In this document: piece by piece, positions 48,871-59,460 of the stretch
Position numbering within the stretch: position 1 is the stretch's first letter
Layout of the letters: every line of letters starts with the position of its first letter
Assembly: GCA_001414345.1 (NCBI GenBank)
Contig: LLCB01000193.1
Coordinates: 49,081-113,080 of the forward strand
Direction of reading: 5' to 3'
Length of the DNA: 64,000 nt
Origin: Hymenoscyphus infarciens
Lineage: Eukaryota; Ascomycota; Leotiomycetes; Helotiales; Helotiaceae
Translations under genes and position numbers: made by a program
Notes under the pieces: model-generated
Told to the model about the DNA's origin: nothing
The model's input: only the letters and a program-made list of their open reading frames with translations
The model's database searches: none

Positions 48871-49240
48871 TAGTATAAAATATATACTACTATAGAAGAG
48901 GTATATAGAAGTACGTTTAGTAGAATAATATATATAGATACTAGGCTCTAATATAGAAGAAAAGGCTAGTTTAGCCTTTTCTAACTCTAGAAGAGTAGGT
49001 AGCTATATATAAGAGATTAGATAATATAAAAAGAGTCTAAAACTAAATAACGATATTATAATAGTATAAAATATATACTACTTTTAAAGAGGTATATAGG
49101 AGTACGTTTAAGATAGAATAATATATATAAATACTAGGCTCTAATATAGAAGAAAAGGCTAAGCTAGCCTTTTCTAACTCTAGGAGAGTAGGCTACTATA
49201 TATAAGAGGTTTTAGACGATATAAAAAGAGATACGAAACT
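48866..49240 (+). repeat. Two tandem LTR-like units of about 190 bp
   Basis: The sequence TATAATAGTATAAAATATATACTACT, then TACTAGGCTCTAATATAGAAG and AAGGCTA..TAGCCTTTTCTAACTCTA, occurs twice head to tail, starting at about 48866 and about 49056. The differences are mainly transitions. The start resembles the gypsy LTR start. The second unit continues into the repeat also found inverted at 3620-4005. A tandem of partial LTRs is the simplest view. Confidence 0.65.
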
Positions 49241-49470
49241 GAATAATATAATATTAGCTAATATAAAAGCCTAAACTCTACGAAGTACGTTTAAAAGCCT
49301 AGATAGACGTATAGACGTATATAACCTTCTTAAAGTAGATAATATAAAATAATAATAGCTAAAAGCTAAATATATAGCTAAAAGCTAAATATACTATAAC
49401 TAAACCTTATATATAGCAGGTACTCCTAGCTATCTAGAATAGCCTAGATAATAGGCTATTATAAGAAGAC
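49057..49470 (+). repeat. LTR-like dispersed repeat, copy 2
   Basis: Plus-strand counterpart of 3620-4005. Shared words in order include GAAAAGGCTA, AAGAGGTTTTAGACGATATAAA, GCTAATATAAAAGCCTAAAC and AGACGTATAGACGTA. The part after 49330 has two head-to-tail copies of TATAGCTAAAAGCTAAATA. Probably a solo LTR. Confidence 0.6.
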
Positions 49471-49674
49471 TAGTTTTCGTCTTCTTATTTATTATTCTAG
49501 AATTAGAGTTTCTCTCTCTTATAATACTAGTTAATATAGACTATTATATAAAGTTTAATCTCTTTTTCTCTCTCTTATTTTTGATTATATATTTTTATTA
49601 TTATATATAATAATATAAAACGTATACTATTATAAAAGAGAGAAAGAAAAGTATATTAATAGAAGAATATATCT

Positions 49675-49679
49675 AAAGA
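49675..49679. repeat. Target-site duplication AAAGA, left
   Basis: The five bases AAAGA directly precede the left LTR and are repeated directly after the right LTR (57520-57524). A 5-bp duplication is standard for Ty3/gypsy integration. Confidence 0.85.
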
Positions 49680-50060
49680 TATAATAGCACGAAATATATA
49701 CTATAGAAGAAGAGATATATAAGAGTATGTTCGAGACTGAATAACGTAAGTAGATACTAGGCTCTAATACAGAAGAAAAGGAAAAACTATTCTTCTTCTA
49801 TACTAAGTATAAACATCTATATATAAGAGGTTAAAGACTACTAAGTCCTAATAAGAATAATAACCGAGTCCTTTCTAATATAGCTACTAAAATAATAAGA
49901 GCTTTAAAGCTAAATATATAAGACTTTAAAGTAAAACATATAACATCTAATTCTTACTCTTTTTAGCCTCTTCTATCTTATAAGTTATAGAAGTATTAGT
50001 AGTTATAGAGGTATTAGTAGTTTTATAAATACTAACAATTTAGAATAGTATACTATTATA
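49680..50060 (-). repeat. 3' LTR of the gypsy element
   Basis: 381 bp, aligned without gaps to 57139-57519. Ends are TATAATAG and CTATTATA, derived from the TGTAATAG..CTATTACA inverted ends preserved on one side of the other LTR. I count roughly 35 differences between the LTRs, all transitions. Called the 3' LTR because the polypurine tract and pol orientation show minus-strand polarity. Confidence 0.9.
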
Positions 50061-50073
50061 TCCTCTCTTCTTT
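50061..50073 (-). other. Polypurine tract of the gypsy element
   Basis: On the minus strand AAAGAAGAGAGGA lies directly before the 3' LTR. A purine run in this place primes plus-strand DNA synthesis in LTR elements and fixes the element's orientation. Confidence 0.75.
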
Positions 50074-50637
50074 AAAAAGACTCGTCCCGAGTCTTTAGTT
50101 ATCGATTAGCATAGTATTAGTTAACTAGAGTATTATTTACGTAATTGTTATAAAGAATATAACTTATCTACTATTATAGTGTCTAGTAGTCGGGGTAGAG
50201 TTAGTAGCTAGTAATATTATTATTTTAAGAGATAATCGTTCTTTATTTACTATTATATACTATATAATAATAGTTATAAATAGAAGAGAGACTAATTATT
50301 AGCTATTAGATAGAAAGTAGTACGCTATTATAGAGTTATTATATTCTTACTATTATTATATATTATAATAGTAATTATTAAGTAATAAACAATAATTATA
50401 AAGTAATAGCTATTATTATAAGTAGTATATTAGTAGGCAACTTTTCTCTGATTCTAACTTCTCTTCTTCTTTTCTTTTTATTTAAAATAACATATAGTAA
50501 GAATACCTTTTAATTAGATATATTCTTATATACTAACTTTTATCTTAGAATATATATATATATTATATATATATATATAAAAGTAAGTCTTTCTCTTCTT
50601 TATTAGGCCTAGTTTAGAGCTAATCTAATATAGTAAA

Positions 50638-51400
50638 ATGCCTCTTCTATAGTCTCCTAGTATACTTCTAGCTACTTACTAAGTCTACTACGTTTAGTGC
50701 CTTTAGACGAAATCTTAGAATAGAGATTACGTATACGCTTTTAAGAAGCCGAAGTTAAAGAAGTATAAGTACTACGTAGAATAGAATACTATATATATCT
50801 TAGTAAGTTTAATCCCGAATATATACTAAATCTGTTCTAACTTAGATAGTTACTATAGTTTATAAAGAAGGAGTTTAGTAAGCTTAAGCTTAAGAAGGAG
50901 AAGAGGGCTATTAAGAAGGCTACTAAGGCCTTAGATAAGGTATTAGTCGTTACTAGTATAAAGATACTAAAGAATAGTTTAGAGGTATAGTTTACTCTTC
51001 TAGAGAAGACTTAGGCGCTTTATACTAAGGTTACTATAAGTACCTCTTATTTCTTAGAGAGGTTTTAGTTACTAATATTTAACAGTCTTTATACTATACT
51101 ATAAAGAGTAAGACCTTTATCTAAACCTAGGTTTAGATTCTCTTTAAGGCTTATCTAAAGAGTTTATAAGTATTCTTTTCTAAGCTAGTTATAAGAGGTC
51201 GCTAAGGTAAGAAGCGTACTTATAAGAAGGAGGTAGAGGAAGAGCTAGTTTAGGCTTCTTATACTTAAGAGAGTAGAGAGGAGGATAATAAGTTAGAGAA
51301 AGAAGAGGCTTTAGCCTAGAGAGAGTTAGTAGGCTCTGTTTTAGTAGTAACTTAGTCTTAGTTCTTTACTTTATTAATTTTAAACATTTTTACTAGTTAG
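50638..51400 (+). pseudogene. Possible extra, opposite-strand ORF relic inside the gypsy element
   Basis: Between the chromodomain and the polypurine tract lies about 1.4 kb not needed by pol. Here the plus strand, opposite to pol, starts ATGCCTCTTCTA and reads, with TAG stops, through YAFKKPKLKKYKYYVE, whose Tyr codons (TAT/TAC) would be Cys before G-to-A change; a second frame continues to about 51340 rich in Lys/Glu (EEDNKLEKEEALA). The base composition is less extreme than around it. I do not recognise the protein. It may be an accessory gene or a captured host fragment. Confidence 0.4.
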
Positions 51401-51529
51401 TGTTTTATCTTAGGTTTTTATTATAAGTTTCTTATTAAGAGTAACTAGAATTAAAGAGTATTAATAGAGTTTTATAAATTAACTCTTTTACTTAATTCTT
51501 ATCTAATTCCTATATATTAATCTATTTAG

Positions 51530-54350
51530 AGAGAAGTTAGAGTAGTCTTAGCTATTCTAGATATTTAGTATAAAAGTCTCTTAAATAATATAGTAAACTC
51601 TGAAAATTATCTATAAGATACTAAGTAAGATCTAAATTATATCTAACCTATCTTATCTAGTACTATAGCTATCTTTTAAAAAGTCTACTACTAAGTATTT
51701 CTTAAACCTCCTATTCTTATATACTTTAAATAATATCTAGTAGAGACTCTAGAGCCTTTTATCCTAGTAAAGGAGTATTTAGATTCTTTAAAAGTATATT
51801 AGAGATAAAAACATTATAAATTAATAATCCTTCTAAAAGTTTTAGTTTATAAGAGTATCTTATATAATCTAGTATTTTAAAAGGTTTTATCTACTATTTA
51901 GTAAGCTTTTAACTAAGACGATTTATCTTAAGATTCTTAGTAAATAAGTAGACTTTATCTCTAACGTCTTAGTTAATAGCTTTTTAGTATTAATTTATAC
52001 TATCCTCTATTCTTTTCTAAGCCTTACTTATATTCTCTTTTACTATCTCTTAAGTAGAGTATATATATTAAGCTACTTTTACTACCTTATTATAGTTAAG
52101 ACGTTTTTAAGGAATAGACGTCTTTAGTATATTCTAGTCCTATAAAGTCTTTAAGTTAAGTCTAAACTTAAGCTAATAAGAGATTATACTAATAGATAAG
52201 TATAAAAGTATTATTTATACTCTATCTATTAGAAGAATTAATTCGCTCTAGTTATCTTAGTAGTAGTTTATAAAGGGCCTTAGTCTCTAATTAATATATT
52301 AGTTTATTATCTCTATCTATCTATCTATTTATTTATAGTAAGTAGTACTAAGCTTAAGCTTAATACTAATTATTTAATAAAATTTAGTCTAAAATAATAA
52401 TATAAATTAAGGTTCTTAATTAGATATAATCGATTTAGAGTAGTAACTAAAATAGTAAATCTATTGAATAAAGAGTTTAGCTAGGCCTTTAACGTCTATA
52501 GTTAAGTAGTAGAGTATTAATACTAAATCCTTTCTAAGTTAGTTAATAAATACTAGTATAGTATTAAATCTATATTTATTCTTTAAGAATAATTTAAAAT
52601 CTATATATAAATACTATATAGAATAGTTAGGTATTAGAAGAGAGTAAAGAAAGCCTTACTACTTAGTCTATTAAGAATAAGAGTATCTATAAGCTTAATA
52701 ATTCGCTATATACCTCTTATAGTCTAAACCTAGTCTAACTTAGTAGTAGTATTATACTAATAACTAGTATATCTTTTTTATACTTAGATAAGTACTAGAT
52801 ACTTAGTTATAGACTTCTTAGATTAGCTTTATATATAGTTTAGTATTCCTTTAAATATAAAGTTAATTCTTAAAAAGAAGTAAATTATCTAATAAAATAG
52901 AGTATCTATTTAGAAGTTTATAATATTCTTTCTAAAAAGAGTATAGGTTATCTTCTTTTAACTTCTAAATTATATCTAAACTTAACTCTAGAATAATATC
53001 TATTATATTAAAAGATATAGACTATTCTTATAAAAAGATCTAAGTAAGTTTAGTATTAATTCAAAGGTCTAACTAATTAGAACCTAAGAGGGTATATAAG
53101 TAGCTGTCTAATTTAGCTTAATTATAGGTTTTTAGGTCTTATTTATATTAGGTTAATATATCTACTTTTTAATTACTCTTCTTAGACATAAATTAGATCT
53201 AAAAGTTAAAGTCTAATAAAAATTCTATCTATTAGACTTACTTAGCTATAAGTAGCTTAGTTATTATAAAGTATTCTAATAATCTATAGTTTAAATATAT
53301 ATTAATACACTTCTAATATAATATAAGTTTAAGATACTATTTCTTAAAAGCTTTTATAATAGTAGATAGTTCTTTATTATAGATCTTCTAGTTTAATTTA
53401 TAGCTAACTAGGACGTGTAAGTAGAACCTAATAGAGTATTAAAGACTATTATATTATTATAAGAAAACACTTACTATTACTTCTTTTAAAGAGTCTATTT
53501 CTACTTTTATATTATAATTAAGGTTAAAGTAGTATAAGGTTTATATAGTAAGTAGCCTAGTCCTTAGCGCTTTAAAGGCTTTATCGTATTTAGGTGTCTA
53601 TAGAAAAGGCTCTAAAGAGTATATTATTATAGTTAAGGGTTTAGCGATTTTAGTATAACCTTTAATAAATTATCTATAAAATCCTATAAACTCTAGATAA
53701 GACTTTATATCTATTATAATAGTAGGTTAGACCTAGTTCTATAGAGGTTCTACCTTTTTAAGATTAACTTTAAGTCTCTTTATAGTTAAGATAAATCCTA
53801 AGTATTTTACTCTAGTAATACTAAATTTGCTTTTCTTAATATCTACTTAGAGTTCTACTTCTTAGAGCTAACTTAGAACCTTTTTAACTTATTCTTTATA
53901 TTCTTTAATAGTATCTAAATAAATTAAAATATCGTCTAAGTAAGTAATATAGAAGTTATCTAGATAATTAATTAAGACGTTATTTATATAATATTAATAG
54001 GTAGTAAGGCTATTATAAAGTCTAAAAAGAAAGACTTTATATTTATATATACTATACCTAGTTTTAAACATAGTTATCTCTTCTAAGGTAAGGTCTATCT
54101 AAATATAATAGAAAGCTTATCTTATATCTAACTTAGTAAAGATTTTAGCTATTCTTATTCTTAAAAGGAGCTTATTAATTTAAGAGATTAGATAAGAATC
54201 GTTTTAGGTTAGAGTATTAAGCTTTCTATAATCGATATAGAATCGTAGCTTATTACTATTAGCTTTTTTAATAAAGAGTACTAGAGAGATAAAAGAGCTA
54301 TTACTATTAATAATAAACCTCTTATCTAGGTTCTTTATAAGATACTCCTT
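51530..54350 (-). pseudogene. Pol relic: RT, RNase H, integrase, chromodomain
   Basis: Minus-strand frame of the gypsy element. Markers readable in the mutated sequence: FYIDYRKLNTLT near 54250, TYLDDILIY at 53931-53948, VKYLGFILT near 53830, SYLEFIGFYR near 53690, YLYIDFKLFLKNKY near 52600 (integrase core region) and EILSSRLFKR near 51690 (chromodomain). Dozens of TAG/TAA codons interrupt the frame, mostly where Trp or Gln is expected. Confidence 0.85.
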
Positions 54351-57138
54351 TATAGCTTTAAGCTCTATAGTTAACTATTAATATAGAGGTAAAAAGGAGT
54401 TAGAAAGTAGTTTATTTAAAGTAATCTTATAGTTATATTTATAATAAGAAGAGAGCTTATTAGAAGCTACTTTTAAGAATACGTCTTTATAAGAAGAATA
54501 ATATTTTAAGAGTTAGGCCTATATTAGAGCTCTTATATTATTATTATCTTAAAGAGAGGCTAACTTTTTATTAATAATCTAATCTAGCTTATAAATACTA
54601 GTTATATAAAATTCTAAGTTAGGTTATTTTATATTAAAGTATATAGCGTTAGTACTTATTTTACTAATAAAAGAGTATAAAGTCTAGTTTTTTAAAACTA
54701 TACTAGTAGTTTAAAGAGGCTTTAGACTAGAGTTAGAGGTTAAAATTTTAAGAGGAGTTATTATTATAGATAAGAGTAATAGCTTAACTATATTTATAAG
54801 TCTACTCTTTTTACGTCTTTCTTATTACTAGATAGTATACTCTCTTTAATTCGTATCTAACTAGTGATTTAAAAAGAGTTTCTAGTTCTAGCTAGAAAGT
54901 AGAAGTAAGATCTCCTTACTAAAGTAGAGAGTTAGAGAGTAATTAGCTAGCTAAGTAATCTAGCTCTTTAAGAGGTTAAGGAAGACTTTAAAGTAGTTTA
55001 ACTACTTATTACTAATAATTAGGTTTTACTATCTAAGGTTTAGGATAATAAAAGAGTAGTTATAGATATAACGTTTATCTACGTTTAAATAGAGTTATAT
55101 AAACTAAGTTACTTAGCTTTTAGTACTATTATTATATCTATAAATAGATACTAAATATAGTAGTTTCTAGATCTATAAACCTATTACTTTAGATAATTAA
55201 AAGGCTAAAGGTCGATTTAGAAACAAGTACTTATTTACTTCTATATCTACTAAAGCTTGTATTTTAATACTATATTCTTATATACTAAGAGTAATATTTA
55301 TAAGGAACTGTTTTCCTTCTATAAGCTTAGAGAGGTTAAGTCTAATTAGATTATATTTATATAGGCTTAGGAAGGAATTTTTACCTAGGCCTTTTTGTTT
55401 TCCTTCTAACTTAGGTTAGAGTTAGAGTACTCTTTAAAAGGTTATTCTTCTTTAAGTTAATTATCTATCTTATTAATATTAAGAAGATTAAAGTAATTAG
55501 GTTTAAAATACCTAGGCTTACTATAATAGTAATACTTTATACTAGTAGAGACTTAGTCTATTAATATAGTCTTAGATTTTTTACTAGTAGAAAATAGTCT
55601 AAGAGTTTATAAAATCTTCTAAGAAGTAGGATTAAGTCTATAAGAGAGTAAAGAGGGTTTTAAAGTTAAGCTAGATAAGGATTAAAAAGTACTTATCTTT
55701 TTAAATAATAAGGTTATACTAATTAGTTTAGTTATAGTACTAGTTATAGATAACTCTATATTTTAGTACTTCTTCTTATTTAAGGTTAAAAGATATACTA
55801 CTATCTTGTTAAAATTATAATTCTAATCTCTCTTAGCTATAATAGAGCTATCTTAGAGCTATAGTGTAATCTTATCTTATATTTAGTAGAATCTTTCTAA
55901 CTCTAATATTCCTCTAAGTATAACTATACTTAAGAAGCGTACTCTAAAATCTAAAAAGGTTTCTCTTATATAACTCTTTCTACTTATTTATAAGGCTTAA
56001 AATTTATTTTAAACATTTTTCTTCTTATAACTAGTTAAGAAGTAGAAATCGAGGAGTTTAATTATATCTTATTAATCTTTAAAAGCTATATTACCTATAT
56101 CTAACTTATATTAGAGCTCTAAGTAGTTTCTAGTAAGTTTTATAGTTATCTCCTAAATAAGAGCTTTATAAGTTTTAAGTATATAATAATAGTTAGTGTT
56201 TACTTAGAGTCTATTATATATAGATATCTTCTATTACTTATAAGTAAGTAAAGTATTATTATTTAAAGGTTTAATTTTCTCTATAATTTTACTTTTAGTA
56301 GGTTATTAGGCTCTTAGTAAGGTTTTAGCTTATAATTATAAAGTAGATTATTATAAAAGAAGAATATTAAGAGTTAAGTTTTATATCTAAAGATAGTCTA
56401 GTATAATAAAAGGGTATAAAGAAAGAGTCTAATTATTTCCTAGTAAGTATCTACTAATCTATTATACTAAATCTACTAACTAGGCGATTTAGTTATCTTA
56501 CTACTAAATTCTTTTATCTTTTTCTTAGTTCTTAGCCTCTATAGCCTAAATCACTCTCTATATCTCATCTATATTAGAGAAGTCTTAGTTATCTCTCTAG
56601 CTTCTAAGAGTAACTCCTTTACCTTTATTACTCTAGGACTTTTTATTCTTTAATAAGTAGTGTTAAGTTAGGGACTTTTCTATAAATACTTAACTTTATT
56701 CTCTAATAAGAAGCTCTATACTTTAAAATAGAGTTTAGGAGAGATCTAGAGTCGCTTCTAAGTCTAATATATTAAATATTAAAAAAAAGAGAAGTAAAGA
56801 GAGCGATTTAGGAGTTTTCTAGATAACTATTTATATTATTAACTATCTAAATCGTATATAGTAATCTCTATACTAAGAGAGTTATTAGAATTCTTAGGAA
56901 CACTTAACATATTCTAATCTCTTAATATATAAGACACGATTTTTACTAGCTATCTATATAGATACTAAACCCTAGTATTACTAGCTATCTAAGTAGTCTC
57001 TAATTACTTAGCTATTTAAGAATACGTTATTATAGTTTAATTCTAGGCTAAATCGAGATCGAAATAAATAGAGTAATAATAAGCTTAAAAGAGATATTAT
57101 AAAGGCTATTACTAGTAAAGAAGAGTTTTTCCTTTTTA

Positions 57139-57519
57139 TATAATAGTATAAAATATATACTATAGGAGAAGAGGTATATAAGAGTGCGTTTAAGACTAAA
57201 TAACGTAAGTAGATACTAGGCTCTAATATAGAAGAAAAGGAAAAACTATTCTTCTTCTATACCGAGTATAAACATCTATATATAAGAGGTTAGAGACTAC
57301 TAAGTCTTAATAAGAATAATAACTAAGTCCTTTCTAATATAGCTACTAAAACAACAAGGGCTTTAAAGCTAAATATATAAGACCTTAAAGTAAAACATAT
57401 AACATCTAATTCTTACTCTCTTCAGCCTCTTCTATCTTATAAGTTATAGAAGTATCGGTAGTTATAGGAGTATTAGCAGTTTCATAAATACTAATAATTC
57501 AGAATAGCGTACTATTACA
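57139..57519 (-). repeat. 5' LTR of the gypsy element
   Basis: 381 bp matching 49680-50060. On the minus strand it begins TGTAATAGTACGCTATTC, keeping the canonical TG start; its other end reads TATA through an apparent C-to-T/G-to-A change. Followed on the plus strand by the AAAGA duplication. The sequence just inside it (minus strand TAAAAAGGAAAAACTCTT) does not show a clear tRNA primer site. Confidence 0.9.
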
Positions 57520-57524
57520 AAAGA
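57520..57524. repeat. Target-site duplication AAAGA, right
   Basis: Copy of the 5 bases at 49675-49679, immediately outside the right LTR. Confidence 0.85.
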
Positions 57525-58520
57525 TTAGATTAGAATATAAAAGAAAAGATAAAATTAAGTCTTTTCCGACTATAGAAGAGTAGAGTATCTATATATAGAA
57601 CTTTAGACTATACTAAAGCTTATAACTAAAACTAAATAATAATTAAATAATATAAAAGTCTAAAGCTTAAACAGCTATTCAAGATAGCTAGCTATTATAT
57701 TATAATAATTTCTAAGTTTATAAAAGAAGTGTTTAAATATATCTTATTTATAGAAATAATTTACTACTAGTAGTTTTTAATTCTCTTACTAATCTACTAT
57801 TAGCTATTTTAATCTCTCTTCTTTTATTTTATTTTATAAGATTATCTATTATATATAATCTTCTTTAGTTATCTTTAGAGAGTTTATCTCCTTATAAAGA
57901 GTTTATAGTATTTAATTTATACTTTATAGATTTAGTTATAAACTAGAGTTTAAGAAGAGAATATTTATTTCTAAATCTCTTTATTCTCTACTTAATACTT
58001 TAAGCTAAGCTTCTTCTTATCTCTCTTATCTATCTTTCTATAAATAGAAGAGCTTATATTCTTATATTTATTAGTCTAACACTAGTTAGTAGAAATATTA
58101 GAGATAGAGTAGTATATAATCTTAGTTATAAATAGCTTTCGATAAATTTTAAGTATATTATAAAAAAGAGCTTTTATAATAGTATTCTACTTATATCTCT
58201 TATTTATATCTATATAGAGATAAAGAGAGTATTAGAAGCTATTTTAAGCTTAGAATATAGAATAAAATTAGAGATATTTCACTAGTATTTATATCTCTAA
58301 ATTAAGTATTAGAATATATCTAATATATAGATACTCTCTAGTATTAGCTATAACTTAATAAATATAACTTCTATATAATAATAATTACTTTATATTTTCT
58401 TCTTCTAAAGTCTATTACTAATCTAATTTAAGCTCTAGACTAGTAGATAAGGTATTTTAACTTATATCTTTTAAGAGTAATATAGTAGAGTCTTAATATC
58501 TTAAACTTAGTAACTAACGT

Positions 58521-59165
58521 CTATAAAGCGTAATCTAATGCTAGTGTCGATTGACCCTTGGATTGCTCAATGATTTCGCGAAACTGTCGATTTTCGATGA
58601 CCAGTGTAGTAAGTTTCGCGACAACTGAATTTTCGATTCGCTCCAATTTCATAAGTAGCTCCGGGTAGACACTTGCAATCCCCTGTTTAAGTCGTTGCTG
58701 TTGCTTGCTTAGTCGAATTCTACAATGTGTCTAGTCTAAACTCACCCGCAAGTCCTCCGTTGCTTGCTCCCCTCTCAAGGCCAACTCTTCGTATTTCTCG
58801 GCCATTTTCGCAATCAAAACTGACATATTCTCGGCCTTTAACAGCTCAGGAACGCGTTCTGCATTTCTCCGCTTTAAGCGAGTCAGGAGATCATGCTCGT
58901 GTTCTAGCAAGGAAACATTTAGCAAGTTGCGTAAGGACGGAGAAATGAGGGAATGGTTGGATTTACCTTCCGCGGTCTCATCGCCGAGAACTTCAATTCT
59001 GCTCCTTGCCTGCTCTATTCTTTCCTCAAGAATCCCGACCATCCGCTTTGCATCATCGGCTATGAAAGCCTGCGAAAAGGCGTTGTCAAACTTGTCACCG
59101 GTAACTTTTTCTTTTCCCTTCTTCGACTTCCCCTTCCCCTTCTTCGCGTTTTTCGTTGGTGGCAT
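58521..59165 (-). CDS. Unknown small coiled-coil protein, with an in-frame stop
   Basis: From the ATG at 59165 the minus strand encodes 144 aa to a TAG at 58731-58733. The start is a Lys/Gly tract (KKGKGKSKKGKEK), then a helical, charged region typical of coiled coils (ERIEQARSRIEVLGDETAEG; KMAEKYEELALRGEQATEDL). Immediately after the TAG the same frame stays open for another 69 codons, to 58521, with similar character (LSKQQQRLKQGIASVYPELL; KLERIENSVVAKLTTLVIEN). So the true protein was probably about 214 aa and the TAG may be a CAG changed by RIP leaking from the adjacent block, or the 144-aa form may be genuine. No family recognised. It is divergent from the 59461 gene with a 295-bp spacer. 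Confidence 0.6.
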
Positions 59166-59460
59166 AATGCCCGTGGTGAGATGTTGGAGAGGTGATTTCG
59201 GAGGAGAGATTCTCTACAATGGCCTGACTAGAGAAAAGAGGTTCCAAAGTCTTAATTAAACTCGTCTGGGATGCATGAAAAGGAGAAGAAGTGAGAAAGT
59301 CGCGTAACCGCGTGCAATATCTGGCGTGCCCTTCGCGCCCTTTCGCTAACGCGGTGGTGCATCGAGGAACTTTACGATTTTTACACAAAATCAGCACTGG
59401 TGATTGTAAACTCTGAGTACATTCATCTAAATTCCTCACTCGCTCTGAGCCACATTCAAA
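59166..59460. promoter_or_regulatory. Divergent promoter between two unknown genes
   Basis: 295 bp separate the two start codons. The sequence includes CGCGTAACCGCGTGC and TTCGCGCCCTTTCGC, GC-rich for this neighbourhood. Such a short shared spacer suggests co-expression, but nothing in it proves a site. Confidence 0.45.

Larger units (their letters stand above)
49680..57519 (-). mobile_element. Ty3/gypsy chromovirus-type LTR retrotransposon, RIP-inactivated
   Basis: A 7.84-kb element with paired 381-bp LTRs, a 5-bp AAAGA duplication and a polypurine tract next to the left LTR. On the minus strand, through stops, the pol order is readable: reverse transcriptase (about 54350-53780; YIDYRKLNTLT-like start and intact YLDDIL at 53931-53948), RNase H (about 53650-53250; KYLGFIL and YLEFIGFYR lie at its start), integrase with its zinc-binding and core parts (about 52880-52300; YLYIDFK), and a chromodomain at about 51710-51530. 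The domain order RT-RNaseH-IN-chromodomain defines chromoviruses, which target heterochromatin. Gag should lie at 57138 to about 55500 but is not readable. Every frame is broken, so it can move only if helped in trans. Confidence 0.9.
40600..58520. repeat. 18-kb RIP-mutated transposon block
   Basis: Continuous TA-saturated sequence with stops in every frame, abrupt edges near 40620 and 58525, and within it readable relics of a LINE and of gypsy elements listed separately. The transition-only differences between the two gypsy LTRs are the signature of RIP. Stretches at 44000-47900 carry no family I could read. Confidence 0.9.

Noticed and set aside
51360..51870. A plus-strand protein-like frame in the gypsy element
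   Set aside because: The minus strand here encodes the chromodomain end of pol; the plus frame is its shadow.
58706..58733. A 26-nt intron (GTGAGT..GTAG) at the end of the 59165 gene
   Set aside because: Far too short for a fungal intron and its removal shifts the frame; the open continuation needs no splicing, only loss of the TAG.
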